Translations under genes and position numbers: made by a program | In this document: positions 14,898 to 22,043 of the stretch, piece after piece | How the letters are laid out: each line of letters begins with the position of its first letter | Position numbering within the stretch: the stretch's first letter is position 1 | Notes under the pieces: model-generated | The model's input: only the letters and a program-made list of their open reading frames with translations | Databases searched by the model: none | What the model was told of the DNA's origin: nothing | NCBI GenBank assembly: GCA_009702045.1 | Contig: WLIV01000028.1 | Location: forward strand, 1 to 43,260 | Length of the DNA stretch: 43,260 nucleotides | Origin: Actinomycetota bacterium | Lineage (GTDB): Bacteria; Actinomycetota; Acidimicrobiia; Acidimicrobiales; Ilumatobacteraceae | Reading direction: 5' to 3'

Positions 14898-15872
14898 ATG
14901 TCCAAGAATCTCTCTCAGCGCTTCGATGCGCTCCACGAAGCCCTCAAGCTGGATCCGGGCGAACATGCCCGGGCCATCGCAGCGCACAAGCGGCTTGACC
15001 TGATCCTGCTCGGCTCTGGGCTGGTCAAGGCCACGCGGCTTCAGGGCAGTTTCGCCCGGAAGACCATGCTGCCTCCGTTGAAGGACATCGACAAGATCGT
15101 CGAGCTGAATGATGACCTTGTCGCCGAGTTCCATGTGCCGGGTGGGCCGCAACTCGCGATGAGGCGTTTGCAGGCAGTGCTCGAACCGAAGTTCCAGGGA
15201 GCGAAGTTCGAAGTGAAGCGTCACGCGCTCTGCATCGAACTGCCCGGTGACGGCTTCGACTTCGACGCTGTGCCCGCATTCAACTCCCCGGACGGTTCGA
15301 AGTGGGTCGCGATCGCGGATACCGAGGATGACCGTTGGGAGCCGTCCAGCACATACCTCCTCATCGACGCTGTCGCGGAGCGGAATCAGCTGTGCGTAGG
15401 TCGTTTCGTGCACCAGGTGCGCATGATCAAACAGGCCGTCAGGAACGCGAACCTCGACCTCCCAGGCCTGCACATCGAGTCCTTCGCCTACGCGGCCATC
15501 AATTCGCGACTGGACCACGCTGACGCCGTCGCAGCGGCGTTGAACACAGCAGCAACCATGATCCGCGGCTCCTACACCGACCCAACGGGTACCGACTTCA
15601 TCGACCGCCGGCTGACGGCGGAGCAACGTGCGAAAGCCACTACCGGGCTACGCCTTCTCGCTGATCAGGCCAACGAGGCGCAGCGCCTTAGCGCTGAGGG
15701 CCGCGAAGGTGCAGCCACCCACATCTGGGCGGACATCTTCGGCGACGCATTCCCACGGCTGGCCGACGAGAAGGGTTTCCTCGCGTCGTTGCACGCAGGA
15801 GCCGGGCTCGGCCACAGCGGCCGTCCCGGTTCGTCGAGTCCTACGCCGCCCACTCGGGCGTGGCGCCCATGA
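14898..15872 (+). CDS. CBASS CD-NTase (cGAS/DncV-like cyclic oligonucleotide synthase)
   Basis: A 324-residue protein; ATG 14898 has GAAAGGA about 11 bases upstream, and longer readings run into the leader. The nucleotidyltransferase core is clear: GS at 50-51 in RLQGSFARKT, DID at 63-65 (metal-binding Asp pair), and FDFDAVPAF near 120-127 for the third Asp. The helical C-terminal half (about 160-290) is usual for SMODS-type enzymes. On phage sensing it should make a cyclic di- or trinucleotide that activates the effector. The stop overlaps the next ATG (ATGA). The tail after residue 300 is Gly/Ser/Pro rich and ends in Pro, unlike the Gly or Ala end reported for enzymes that are conjugated by Cap2. 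The product nucleotide is not predictable here. Confidence 0.88.
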   Translation: MSKNLSQRFDALHEALKLDPGEHARAIAAHKRLDLILLGSGLVKATRLQGSFARKTMLPPLKDIDKIVELNDDLVAEFHVPGGPQLAMRRLQAVLEPKFQGAKFEVKRHALCIELPGDGFDFDAVPAFNSPDGSKWVAIADTEDDRWEPSSTYLLIDAVAERNQLCVGRFVHQVRMIKQAVRNANLDLPGLHIESFAYAAINSRLDHADAVAAALNTAATMIRGSYTDPTGTDFIDRRLTAEQRAKATTGLRLLADQANEAQRLSAEGREGAATHIWADIFGDAFPRLADEKGFLASLHAGAGLGHSGRPGSSSPTPPTRAWRP

Positions 15873-16417
15873 AGCCGGGAGACCTTCGGCATGCGTGCGT
15901 CCAGCCGCACCGGTGCGCCACGTGGCTGACCGAAGAAGCGGACCTGTGGGGTGTGAGGGCCGAGTTGGTCCACGCGGACAACCTGATGATTGTCCTCGAC
16001 GTGATGCTGTCTGGCCCGCCGGAGTTGCCTGGCTACCCAGACGAACACGTCCGAATCTCGGTGCGCGCAGATGGTGCAGTCTTCGCTGTACCCATCGATC
16101 TGGTGGGGGCTCGGCGGTGGGAGCACCGCTACCCACGACTCGCCATCGAGGATCTCGGACGACCCGAGTTCGCCTGTGTCGATTGGCACTTCCTACTCGG
16201 CGCACTCTGCCTTTGGTACCCGGAGGATCCTCAACACCTGCGATGGTCATGGGCCGACGGCCTCGATGCGTACGTCCGTGTCGTGCAACGCCATCTCTGG
16301 TCGGAGGAGTACCACCGTCGATGGGGGCAGTGGCCTGGCGAAGCAGCACCCCATGGGCATCGTCGTGACAGGCGGCCGCACCCAGTTCTCAGCCCGGCCT
16401 TGCGGGCGGCGGCATGA
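15869..16417 (+). CDS. E2-like protein of a type II-short CBASS
   Basis: A 182-residue protein; ATG 15869 is chosen for the ATGA overlap with the cyclase stop (a GTG at 15860 is less likely). The fold order fits the E2 domains of short type II CBASS operons: a central sheet (VRISVRADGAVFAVPI), WEHRYP near 84-89, then GALCLWYPEDP with the candidate active Cys at 114, and RHLWSEEYHRRWGQWPGEAAPHG (141-163, quoted in parts: RHLWSEEY, WPGEAAPHG). No E1 or JAB gene is present. In characterised systems the E2 links the cyclase C-terminus to a target and primes it. The last 20 residues are Arg/His rich and poorly conserved in appearance. The assignment rests on motif order and operon position. Confidence 0.72.
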   Translation: MKPGDLRHACVQPHRCATWLTEEADLWGVRAELVHADNLMIVLDVMLSGPPELPGYPDEHVRISVRADGAVFAVPIDLVGARRWEHRYPRLAIEDLGRPEFACVDWHFLLGALCLWYPEDPQHLRWSWADGLDAYVRVVQRHLWSEEYHRRWGQWPGEAAPHGHRRDRRPHPVLSPALRAAA

Positions 16418-16959
16418 GCGGGGCAGCCGTCATCACCGCGTGGACGTTTGCCAACGACATCGGTGTGCCAGTCACGGTTGCGCTGGCCACGTTGGTGGCG
16501 ACCACATTGATCAGGCAGCAGTCCGAGGCGCGGTCTCGTCGGCGAGACCGATATGCCCAGGCGGTAGCTGTTCTCGTCGCCTGGGTTGAGTACCCATACC
16601 GAATTCGCCGTCGGACGTCGGACTCGCCTGAAGGACTCAGCACACTCGCCACTGTTGGCCACGACCTGCAACAGGAGTTGGCGCGGAGCCGAGCCTGGGT
16701 TGAGGCGGAGGACGCCGTTGTCGCCGAGGTGTACCGCACGGTGGTGGCCACGCTCGGGGCGGCCATCGGACCCGCATGTTGCGAGGCGTGGGAGTCCCCA
16801 CCAGTCGCTACGGCAGCGGGAATGAACCTGAAGGGATGGGGCCCAGGAGCAGGCTGCTTCGCAGCCATCCAAGGACTCGAAAGCGCCATCGCCGAGCGTT
16901 TCCGCTGGTGGGGGTTTCTCGCGCCGCTCCGCCGTCGACGCTGCCGTTCGTCCGAGTGA
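16414..16959 (+). CDS. Membrane effector of the CBASS operon
   Basis: A 181-residue protein starting with an ATGA overlap on the E2 gene. Residues about 8-33 (WTFANDIGVPVTVALATLVA and following) form one N-terminal membrane segment, followed directly by a basic stretch RQQSEARSRRRDR that would stay inside the cell. The rest is mainly helical with no known motif: YAQAVAVLVAWVEYPYRI, LQQELARSRAWVEAEDAVVAEV, then a Gly/Trp patch and a basic tail. Third place in a cyclase-E2 operon and a membrane anchor make it the likely cell-killing effector that opens the membrane when the cyclic nucleotide binds. I do not recognise the cytosolic domain, so how it binds the signal is unknown. Confidence 0.7.
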   Translation: MSGAAVITAWTFANDIGVPVTVALATLVATTLIRQQSEARSRRRDRYAQAVAVLVAWVEYPYRIRRRTSDSPEGLSTLATVGHDLQQELARSRAWVEAEDAVVAEVYRTVVATLGAAIGPACCEAWESPPVATAAGMNLKGWGPGAGCFAAIQGLESAIAERFRWWGFLAPLRRRRCRSSE

Positions 16960-17106
16960 CGCTGGTCGATCTGCACCGCCGAGCAGGGCTTGCAAGCTTC
17001 TAACCAGCCTTTCGATAGCTATAGACTTGCAAACGTGCTGTGAGTGCTATGCTTTGACTTATCAAGTCGCCCCTGAATGTAAATCTCTGAGTTAGCAAGG
17101 AGGGGC

Positions 17107-17583
17107 ATGCGCGCCATCCAACGCCGTCAAGCCCGGCAAGCACTCGATGATCGCTTCGGGAAGCTTGAGCGATCAGCTCTCGCTGCGCCGCGCATGGGGT
17201 GGATCCGCGCCATCCGAGATGCGCTGGGTCTCAGCACCCGGCAACTCGCTGACCGTCTCGACGTTTCTGGCCCTGCCGTCACTGGCTTGGAAGCATCTGA
17301 ACGCGCCGGCACCATTCAGCTCGACACGCTTCGGAGGGTCGCAGCTGCCATGGAGTGCGAGGTCGTGTACGCGCTCGTCCCGAGAAGCGGATCTCTCGAA
17401 GCGGTTGTGCTCAAACGTGCAGAACAAGCTGCGGTCCTTGAGCTCAAGCGTCTCAACACCACGATGCGCCTTGAAGACCAAGGACTCGACGCTCAGCGCC
17501 TCAGAGCTGCACTGGTCAATCTGACGCACACGCTCCAAGACAGCTCGCGGATCTGGGATGAGCCGCTCAAGCATCGCTCATGA
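17107..17583 (+). CDS. Mobile mystery protein A (XRE-type DNA-binding protein)
   Basis: A 158-residue protein behind AAGGAGGGG. Residues 28-85 carry an XRE HTH: GWIRAIRDALGLSTRQLADRL, VSGPAVTGLEASERAGTIQL and LRRVAAAMECEVVYALVP. The sequence layout MRAIQRRQARQALDDRF at the N-terminus and the CEVVYALVP strand after the HTH match mobile mystery protein A (TIGR02612), always found beside protein B. It probably represses the pair and may neutralise the Fic partner; the latter is inference. The intergenic region upstream (16960-17106) is AT-richer and has TTGCAA and TATGCT boxes at sub-optimal spacing. Confidence 0.85.
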   Translation: MRAIQRRQARQALDDRFGKLERSALAAPRMGWIRAIRDALGLSTRQLADRLDVSGPAVTGLEASERAGTIQLDTLRRVAAAMECEVVYALVPRSGSLEAVVLKRAEQAAVLELKRLNTTMRLEDQGLDAQRLRAALVNLTHTLQDSSRIWDEPLKHRS

Positions 17584-18197
17584 GCACCCCGCCTGGGTTC
17601 CTCTTAGAACCTGAACCAGATGGCGCCACACCACTCAGCCCAGAGGACGCCGAGGGACTCAAGCCGACATGGATCGCAACGCGAGGAGAACTCAACCAAG
17701 CGGAGATGGCCAACATCACGCAAGCGGTGATCTGGGCCTACGTGGGCCGCCGGCCGATAGCGAGCGTCGAGGAGCTGCTCACTATCTCGTTCTCGGACCT
17801 GCTGCACAAGAAGATGTTCTCCGACGTGTGGACGTGGGCTGGAAGGCATCGCCGATCGCAGACCAACATCGGAGTAGAGCCGTATCTGATCGTGCCGCAG
17901 ATGAAGCTGACCTTGGATGACGCGTGGTTCTGGCACGAGCATCAGACATACCCGCCTACTGAGCTCGCTGTGCGGTTACATCATCGGCTTGTGGTCGTGC
18001 ATCCGTATCCAAACGGCAACGGGCGCCACACGCGCATGATGGCAGACCTCTACTTGCACCTGGTTGGGATGCAGCGGTTGTCGTGGGGAGGGGAGTCCCT
18101 CGTCGGAGACAGCGAGGCTCGCCGCACCTACATCGAAGCGGTGATTGCGGCGAACGGCCATGACATCAAGCCCTTGCTCGAGTTCGCGACCTCATGA
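17580..18197 (+). CDS. Mobile mystery protein B (Fic domain)
   Basis: A 205-residue protein; ATG 17580 overlaps the stop of protein A (ATGA). The opening PPGFLLEPEPDGATPLSPEDAEGLKP and TRGELNQAEMANI are typical for mobile mystery protein B (TIGR02613; segments abbreviated to PDGATPLSPED and RGELNQAEMANI). The Fic core has HPYPNGNGRHTR (141-152): catalytic His, Gly-Asn-Gly-Arg present, with Asn in place of the usual Asp/Glu. Fic proteins transfer AMP or other groups to target side chains. The pair is known from mobile elements and behaves like an addiction or defence module in position; its true target is unknown. The stop overlaps an ATG of a 35-codon frame that I do not trust. Confidence 0.88.
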   Translation: MSTPPGFLLEPEPDGATPLSPEDAEGLKPTWIATRGELNQAEMANITQAVIWAYVGRRPIASVEELLTISFSDLLHKKMFSDVWTWAGRHRRSQTNIGVEPYLIVPQMKLTLDDAWFWHEHQTYPPTELAVRLHHRLVVVHPYPNGNGRHTRMMADLYLHLVGMQRLSWGGESLVGDSEARRTYIEAVIAANGHDIKPLLEFATS

Positions 18198-18298
18198 CTG
18201 CTGAAGCCACACAGCGTCGAGTGCTCTCTGCACCAACCTCCGCGACACCTTCCTCGAGATCTTGCTCTACAACCTCCTCGGCATCATCGTGCACTCGG

Positions 18299-18327
18299 TG
18301 ATCCTGATCCTGATCCTGATCCTGATC
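18299..18327. repeat. Hexanucleotide tandem repeat (TGATCC)
   Basis: TGATCC repeats 4.8 times in perfect tandem. It lies in the 430-base stretch 18198-18625 that has no convincing gene. In one frame the tract encodes an alternating Leu-Ile run inside a membrane-like segment (LLYNLLGIIVHSVILI), but that frame has no ATG or GTG start after a TGA. It may be the remains of a small membrane protein. A hexamer cannot shift the frame, so phase variation by slippage is not expected. Confidence 0.7.
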
Positions 18328-18625
18328 AGCGCCCGCGTCTGCAGAGCCTTCGAACTGCGTGCTGGACAGCGTGGCTCGTGTCGGGCACCGTGCACTCGTG
18401 GCCGAACTCGTTGACTGTGCCCTTCGCTTGGGGTGCGGCTCCGAACTTCCTGTTGACCGGGCGGACTCCGCCTCCTGGAAGTACACGGAGATCATCGAAG
18501 AGTGGGCTGCTGCAGTTGAGGATCGGCCTCGCCGATGAAATCACAGCCACGATCGGACCGTGAGACACGATCCTGGGCTCGGAACCTCGACAGCGTGCAT
18601 GTGTTCGCACCAAGCCCGGCGCCCC

Positions 18626-18851
18626 TCTGACCAGGGACGTAACCGATTCGGCCGTTTCACGTAACTGACCTCGTGGCCAGGCCTTACGCCTGTTGGGCCG
18701 CAGAGTTTCGCTCCGCCCCCGAGGGGCATGGGGGCGGACCAGAACCCGCGGCAGAACTGTCGCGGAGGGCTGGTGCGCACCCTGTTTGTCTGAACGGGCA
18801 GGCTACTTGCCTGTCGGGCAGGTCGAACCGGTCGGTTCATCTGAACCGGCG
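18626..18851 (-). repeat. Structured repeat, copy B (right edge of the defence island)
   Basis: It starts at CTGACCAGGGACGTAACC, the outer boundary shared with copies C, E and F. It then has CTCCGCCCCCGAGGGGCAT and GGGGGCGGACCAGAACCCGC, the latter identical to copy A (copies C and E read GGTCAGAACCCGC). The ACCGGTCGGTTCATCTGAAC end follows. The closing GCCGCCCC palindrome is absent because the element is deleted at about 18852, where a transposase remnant begins. Same orientation as all other copies. Confidence 0.85.
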
Positions 18852-18976
18852 GGGTGTTGGCGACTCGGTCGCGGTAGAGCAACTCGGACAGCGTGCTGCG
18901 GGCGATGGCGATGAACATCAGATCGACGTGCTGGTCGGCCTGGCCGTAGGTGCGGGTCCGTTGGTCGGGCAGTTGG
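18852..18976 (-). pseudogene. YREK transposase remnant, C-terminal about 40 codons (copy B)
   Basis: On the minus strand this encodes RTRTYGQADQHVDLMFIAIA, then RSTLSELLYRDRVANTP, which aligns with RARTYGQANQNIDMLFLGVA-RNTLSELHYRDRIAN at the end of the 1581 transposase. The catalytic part and stop are lost. The remnant ends about 20 bases before the start of the epimerase-like gene, so that gene may use promoter sequence supplied by the remnant. Decay is shown by loss of the upstream protein and of the repeat's closing palindrome. Confidence 0.8.
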
Positions 18977-18996
18977 CCGTGTCCGTTACGGCCAGA

Positions 18997-19857
18997 ATGG
19001 CATTCATGAGAATTCTGGTTGCCGGGGCGACCGGCGTGATCGGGCGTCGGCTTGCACCCTTGCTCGTGGCTGAAGGTCATCAGGTCTGGGGTTCGACGCG
19101 TCGGGAGGTAAGGGGTCCGGAAATCCGTGCCCTCGGTGTCGAGCCGGTCGTTCTCGACGCGTTCGATCGGGCTGCAGTCTTCTCGACCCTCGATGCGATC
19201 CGACCCGACGTGGTGATCTACCAGTCGACTGATCTAGCGTCACGTGACTTCACGGCCAATGGTCGGTTGCGGCGCGAAGGAGCACCGAATCTCGTGGAGG
19301 CCGCACTCGCTGCTGGCACCGTTCGGCTGATCGGTCAAAGCGTCGCCTTCGCGTACGGAGCCGGCGACGAGCCAGCAACGGAAGACGAACCTCTCGACGT
19401 CTCGACCGGTGGCTCGCATGGTGACCTCGCGACCGATGTCGCCATGCTCGAACAGGCAGTATGTCGTTGCCCCGAGTGGGTCGTGCTCCGCTACGGGATC
19501 TTGTACGGGCCGGGCACCTGGTATTCAGCAGACGGGCTGGTAGGCCATCAACTGCGAAACCGCGAGCTCACCGCGACGGAAGGGGTCACATCGTTCATCC
19601 ACGTCGACGACGCTGTCCGGTCAGCGGCGGCGGCGCTCTCGTGGCCGTCGGGTGTCGTCAATGTGGTGGATGACGAACCTGCGGCCGCGACGAGCTGGAT
19701 GCCGATCTTCGCAGCGCGAATTGGCGCTCCACCGCCCATCCAGCGTTCCGGGCGAGAACCGTGGGAGCGGGGGGCGTCCAACCAGGTGCTGCGGGCCCGC
19801 GTCGGCTGGAGCCTGGACCATCCGACGTGGCGGTCGCTGCTCGGCGAGGACAGGTGA
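18997..19857 (+). CDS. NAD-dependent epimerase/dehydratase (extended SDR)
   Basis: A 286-residue protein; ATG 18997 or 19006 both lie just before MRILVAGATGVIGRRL, the glycine-rich NAD motif (GxxGxxG). A longer in-frame reading runs through the repeat and remnant and is rejected. Conserved points are DLASRD region after the first sheets, LRYGILYGPGTWY (active-site strand and substrate loop), FIHVDDAVRSAAAAL and VVNVVDDEP. The usual YxxxK pair is not evident: the position reads SVAFAYG, as in atypical members. Such proteins act on nucleotide sugars or on small carbonyl compounds. It precedes the transporter operon on the same strand but has its own spacing, and its job there is unclear. Confidence 0.85.
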   Translation: MAFMRILVAGATGVIGRRLAPLLVAEGHQVWGSTRREVRGPEIRALGVEPVVLDAFDRAAVFSTLDAIRPDVVIYQSTDLASRDFTANGRLRREGAPNLVEAALAAGTVRLIGQSVAFAYGAGDEPATEDEPLDVSTGGSHGDLATDVAMLEQAVCRCPEWVVLRYGILYGPGTWYSADGLVGHQLRNRELTATEGVTSFIHVDDAVRSAAAALSWPSGVVNVVDDEPAAATSWMPIFAARIGAPPPIQRSGREPWERGASNQVLRARVGWSLDHPTWRSLLGEDR

Positions 19858-19923
19858 AGTGCGCGAAACGGTCTGACGCGGTGGGGCGCCAGCCCATGGG
19901 AAGTAGCGACCCAGAAAAGAAAA

Positions 19924-19967
19924 AGTGAGTTCACTCTCTTGACACGAGGATCGCTGGCCTCCATGAT
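19924..19967 (+). promoter_or_regulatory. Promoter and TetR-type operator of the importer operon
   Basis: AGTGAGTTCACT (19924-19935) is a near-perfect dyad. It is followed 3 bases later by TTGACA (19939-19944) and, after 17 bases, CATGAT (19962-19967). The same dyad with the same distance to TTGAC occurs at 27450, between the TetR gene and the ligase operon. A repressor bound here would touch the -35 box. Pairing with the nearby TetR protein is inferred from this shared site. Confidence 0.75.
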
Positions 19968-20012
19968 CGCTGCATCGGAACGGGCATGGGCCCGTCCTTA
20001 GGGGAGGTCTCA

Positions 20013-21188
20013 GTGAAGAAACGACATGTCCTGTTCGGTGCCGTGCTCTTGTTCGGCGCCGTCGGCTGTAGCGACAGCAAGAGCGGATCAACAACCACGA
20101 GTGCACCAGGGGGGGCTTCCTCGATCACTGTGGGAGTCCTGGCTCCTCAGACCGGCTTCGCGGCGAACTACGGGCCAGAGGCGCAGCAGGGCATCGACCT
20201 TGCGCTCGCTGAGCTCGGTGTCGACTCATCGGTCACCGTGAAGATCGTGACGGCGGACGAGGATGTTCTCGATCCATCGGCGACGCTTGAGCGGCTGAAG
20301 AAGATGGTTGAGACCGATGGGGCCGACGTTGTGATCGGGCCGGTGTTCGGTTCTACACAGCAAGCCGTGGCGCCGTATCTGGCCGGTAAAGGCGTACCGT
20401 GGTTCAGCTTCCTGGGAGCCGGTACGGACCTGGCGACCAAGGGATCTGCCTTCATCTGGCCGGGCGCCGATGCGCTCACGGCCGCCCCACTTGGGGAGTA
20501 CGCAGCAACGGACCTCCACTACAAGAAGATCGCGACGCTTGCACCTGACTACGCGTACGGCCATGACGTGATCACAGGCGCTACCGACGCTTTCAAGGCT
20601 GCTGGCGGCCAGGTTGTGCAGCAACAGTGGGTCCCGCTGGGAACCACTGACATGTTGCAGTACGCGACATCGATGGACAAGTCGGTCGACGCCCTGCTGA
20701 TGTGGCTCGTACCGTCGGACGCAGCGGCCTTTGTCCGTGAGTACCGGAACCTCGGTATCAAGGTCCCGCTGCTGATGTTCCAAGGCGTGTTCGACCCGAC
20801 GTTCCAGGAGGTCGGTTCCCAACTGCTGGGCGAGATCGGCCTCAACGAGTACAACCCGAACCTGGACAACGCGGCCAACAAGGCGTTCGTGGCGGCCTAC
20901 AAGGCCAAGTACGGCGGCGGAATCCCGAACCAGACCACGGCCTTCGCCTACACCGTGATGAAGGTGATCGTGGCCGGAGTGGAGAAGTCCGGTGGCGACA
21001 CCTCGCTCAAGGGCTTGCGTACCGCCATCAGCGGGCTGAAGCTCGACACGGTCATCGGGCCGGCCACATACAGCGCTGACGGCATTGCCAGCTCCAACCG
21101 GACGATCGTCAAGGCGGCCAAGGCTGCCGACGGTACGTACTTGTGGGAACCTGTCAAGACCTACGAGGGCGTCGGCGCCCCAAAGTGA
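20013..21188 (+). CDS. Periplasmic-type binding lipoprotein of a Liv-type ABC importer
   Basis: A 391-residue protein; GTG 20013 follows GGGGAGG and gives a compact lipoprotein signal peptide (VKKRHVLFGAVLLFGAVGC, Cys 19 as the lipid site); the longer start is rejected. After a Ser/Thr linker comes the type I binding fold: ITVGVLAPQTGFAANYGPEA, VIGPVFGSTQQAVAPYL and FAYTVMKVIVAGVEKSG. This is the Leu/Ile/Val-binding (ANF receptor-like) family, anchored outside the membrane. Family members also bind amides, aromatics and other small organic molecules, so amino acid uptake should not be assumed. It is the first gene of the operon under the 19924 operator. Confidence 0.9.
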   Translation: MKKRHVLFGAVLLFGAVGCSDSKSGSTTTSAPGGASSITVGVLAPQTGFAANYGPEAQQGIDLALAELGVDSSVTVKIVTADEDVLDPSATLERLKKMVETDGADVVIGPVFGSTQQAVAPYLAGKGVPWFSFLGAGTDLATKGSAFIWPGADALTAAPLGEYAATDLHYKKIATLAPDYAYGHDVITGATDAFKAAGGQVVQQQWVPLGTTDMLQYATSMDKSVDALLMWLVPSDAAAFVREYRNLGIKVPLLMFQGVFDPTFQEVGSQLLGEIGLNEYNPNLDNAANKAFVAAYKAKYGGGIPNQTTAFAYTVMKVIVAGVEKSGGDTSLKGLRTAISGLKLDTVIGPATYSADGIASSNRTIVKAAKAADGTYLWEPVKTYEGVGAPK

Positions 21189-21194
21189 GTTGAA

Positions 21195-22043
21195 GTGCAG
21201 GTATTCGCCAACGGCGTCTCCATCGGCGCCGTCCTCTTTCTGATGGCCTCGGGTCTGTCGCTCCTCATCGGAGCCATGGGCGTCCTGAACCTCGCACACG
21301 GTGCGGTGTACATGGTCGGGGCTTACATCGGATGGGCGCTTGCCATTGATCACGGGCTGCCCTTCCCCGTCGCCGTTCTCGGCGCTGGGGTTGGAGCAGC
21401 CCTGATCGGGCTGGTCTTCGAGCGGCTGTTCCATCTGATCCAAGGGCGGCCGGACGAGCAGATCCTGTTGTCGTTCGGCCTCATCTACGTGATCACAAAC
21501 GTCAGCCAGTGGATCTGGGGCCCGATCTCGAAATCGCCGTTTCGCATTGAGTGGTTGTCCGGCGCCGTGAAGGTCGGTTCGGCCTCGATTCCGATTGTCC
21601 GTCTTGCGATCGCCGTCGTCGGTTTCGTCGTCGCTGGGGTGCTGTGGTTCGTGCAGGAGCGCACACGGGCCGGAGCCATCGTTCGAGCCGGCATGGACGA
21701 TCCGAACATGGTCCGCGCTCTCGGCATCAACCTCGACCTCGTCGTAGCAGGCGTGTTCGTGCTGGGCTCTGCCGTCGCCGGCGTCGCCGGTGCCATGGGC
21801 GGACTTGTACTCGGTGCCAGCTCCTCCCAGGCCATCGACGTCTTGCTGCTGGCGCTCGTCGTTGTAGTTGTCGGTGGAGTCGGCTCGGTGATGGGCACGT
21901 TGGCCGCAGCCCTACTGATAGGCGTGCTTGACGCCTACTCGCGATCCTGGCTGCCACAAATGTCCTCGGTGGTCCTCTATGCCCTCATGGCTGTGGTGCT
22001 CGTCGTGCGCCCCACGGGCCTCAGCGGGCGGGTCGCCCGATGA
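21195..22043 (+). CDS. livH: Liv-type ABC importer permease (LivH family)
   Basis: A 282-residue protein starting at GTG 21195, 6 bases after the lipoprotein stop. About eight membrane segments are visible, beginning VSIGAVLFLMASGLSLLIGA. GVLNLAHGAVYMVGAY is the family mark near residues 30-45. The cytosolic loop with RAGMDDPNMVRALGIN (about 160-175) is the ATPase contact, as EAxA-type loops are in other importers. The protein forms one half of the membrane channel with the LivM-type partner. The stop overlaps the next start by ATGA. The symbol names the family; the substrate is not known. Confidence 0.9.
   Translation: MQVFANGVSIGAVLFLMASGLSLLIGAMGVLNLAHGAVYMVGAYIGWALAIDHGLPFPVAVLGAGVGAALIGLVFERLFHLIQGRPDEQILLSFGLIYVITNVSQWIWGPISKSPFRIEWLSGAVKVGSASIPIVRLAIAVVGFVVAGVLWFVQERTRAGAIVRAGMDDPNMVRALGINLDLVVAGVFVLGSAVAGVAGAMGGLVLGASSSQAIDVLLLALVVVVVGGVGSVMGTLAAALLIGVLDAYSRSWLPQMSSVVLYALMAVVLVVRPTGLSGRVAR

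Noticed and set aside
15780-15872. Frameshift at the end of the CD-NTase gene
   Set aside because: The tail looks disordered and ends in Pro, but the present stop gives a perfect ATGA overlap with the E2 gene, so the frame is taken as real.
18194-18301. A 35-codon third gene after mobile mystery protein B
   Set aside because: It has an ATGA overlap, but it is Ser/Thr low complexity and has no other support.
20226-21443. 405-codon minus-strand ORF over the binding-protein gene
   Set aside because: It is antisense to an unmistakable binding lipoprotein and has no domain or ribosome site.
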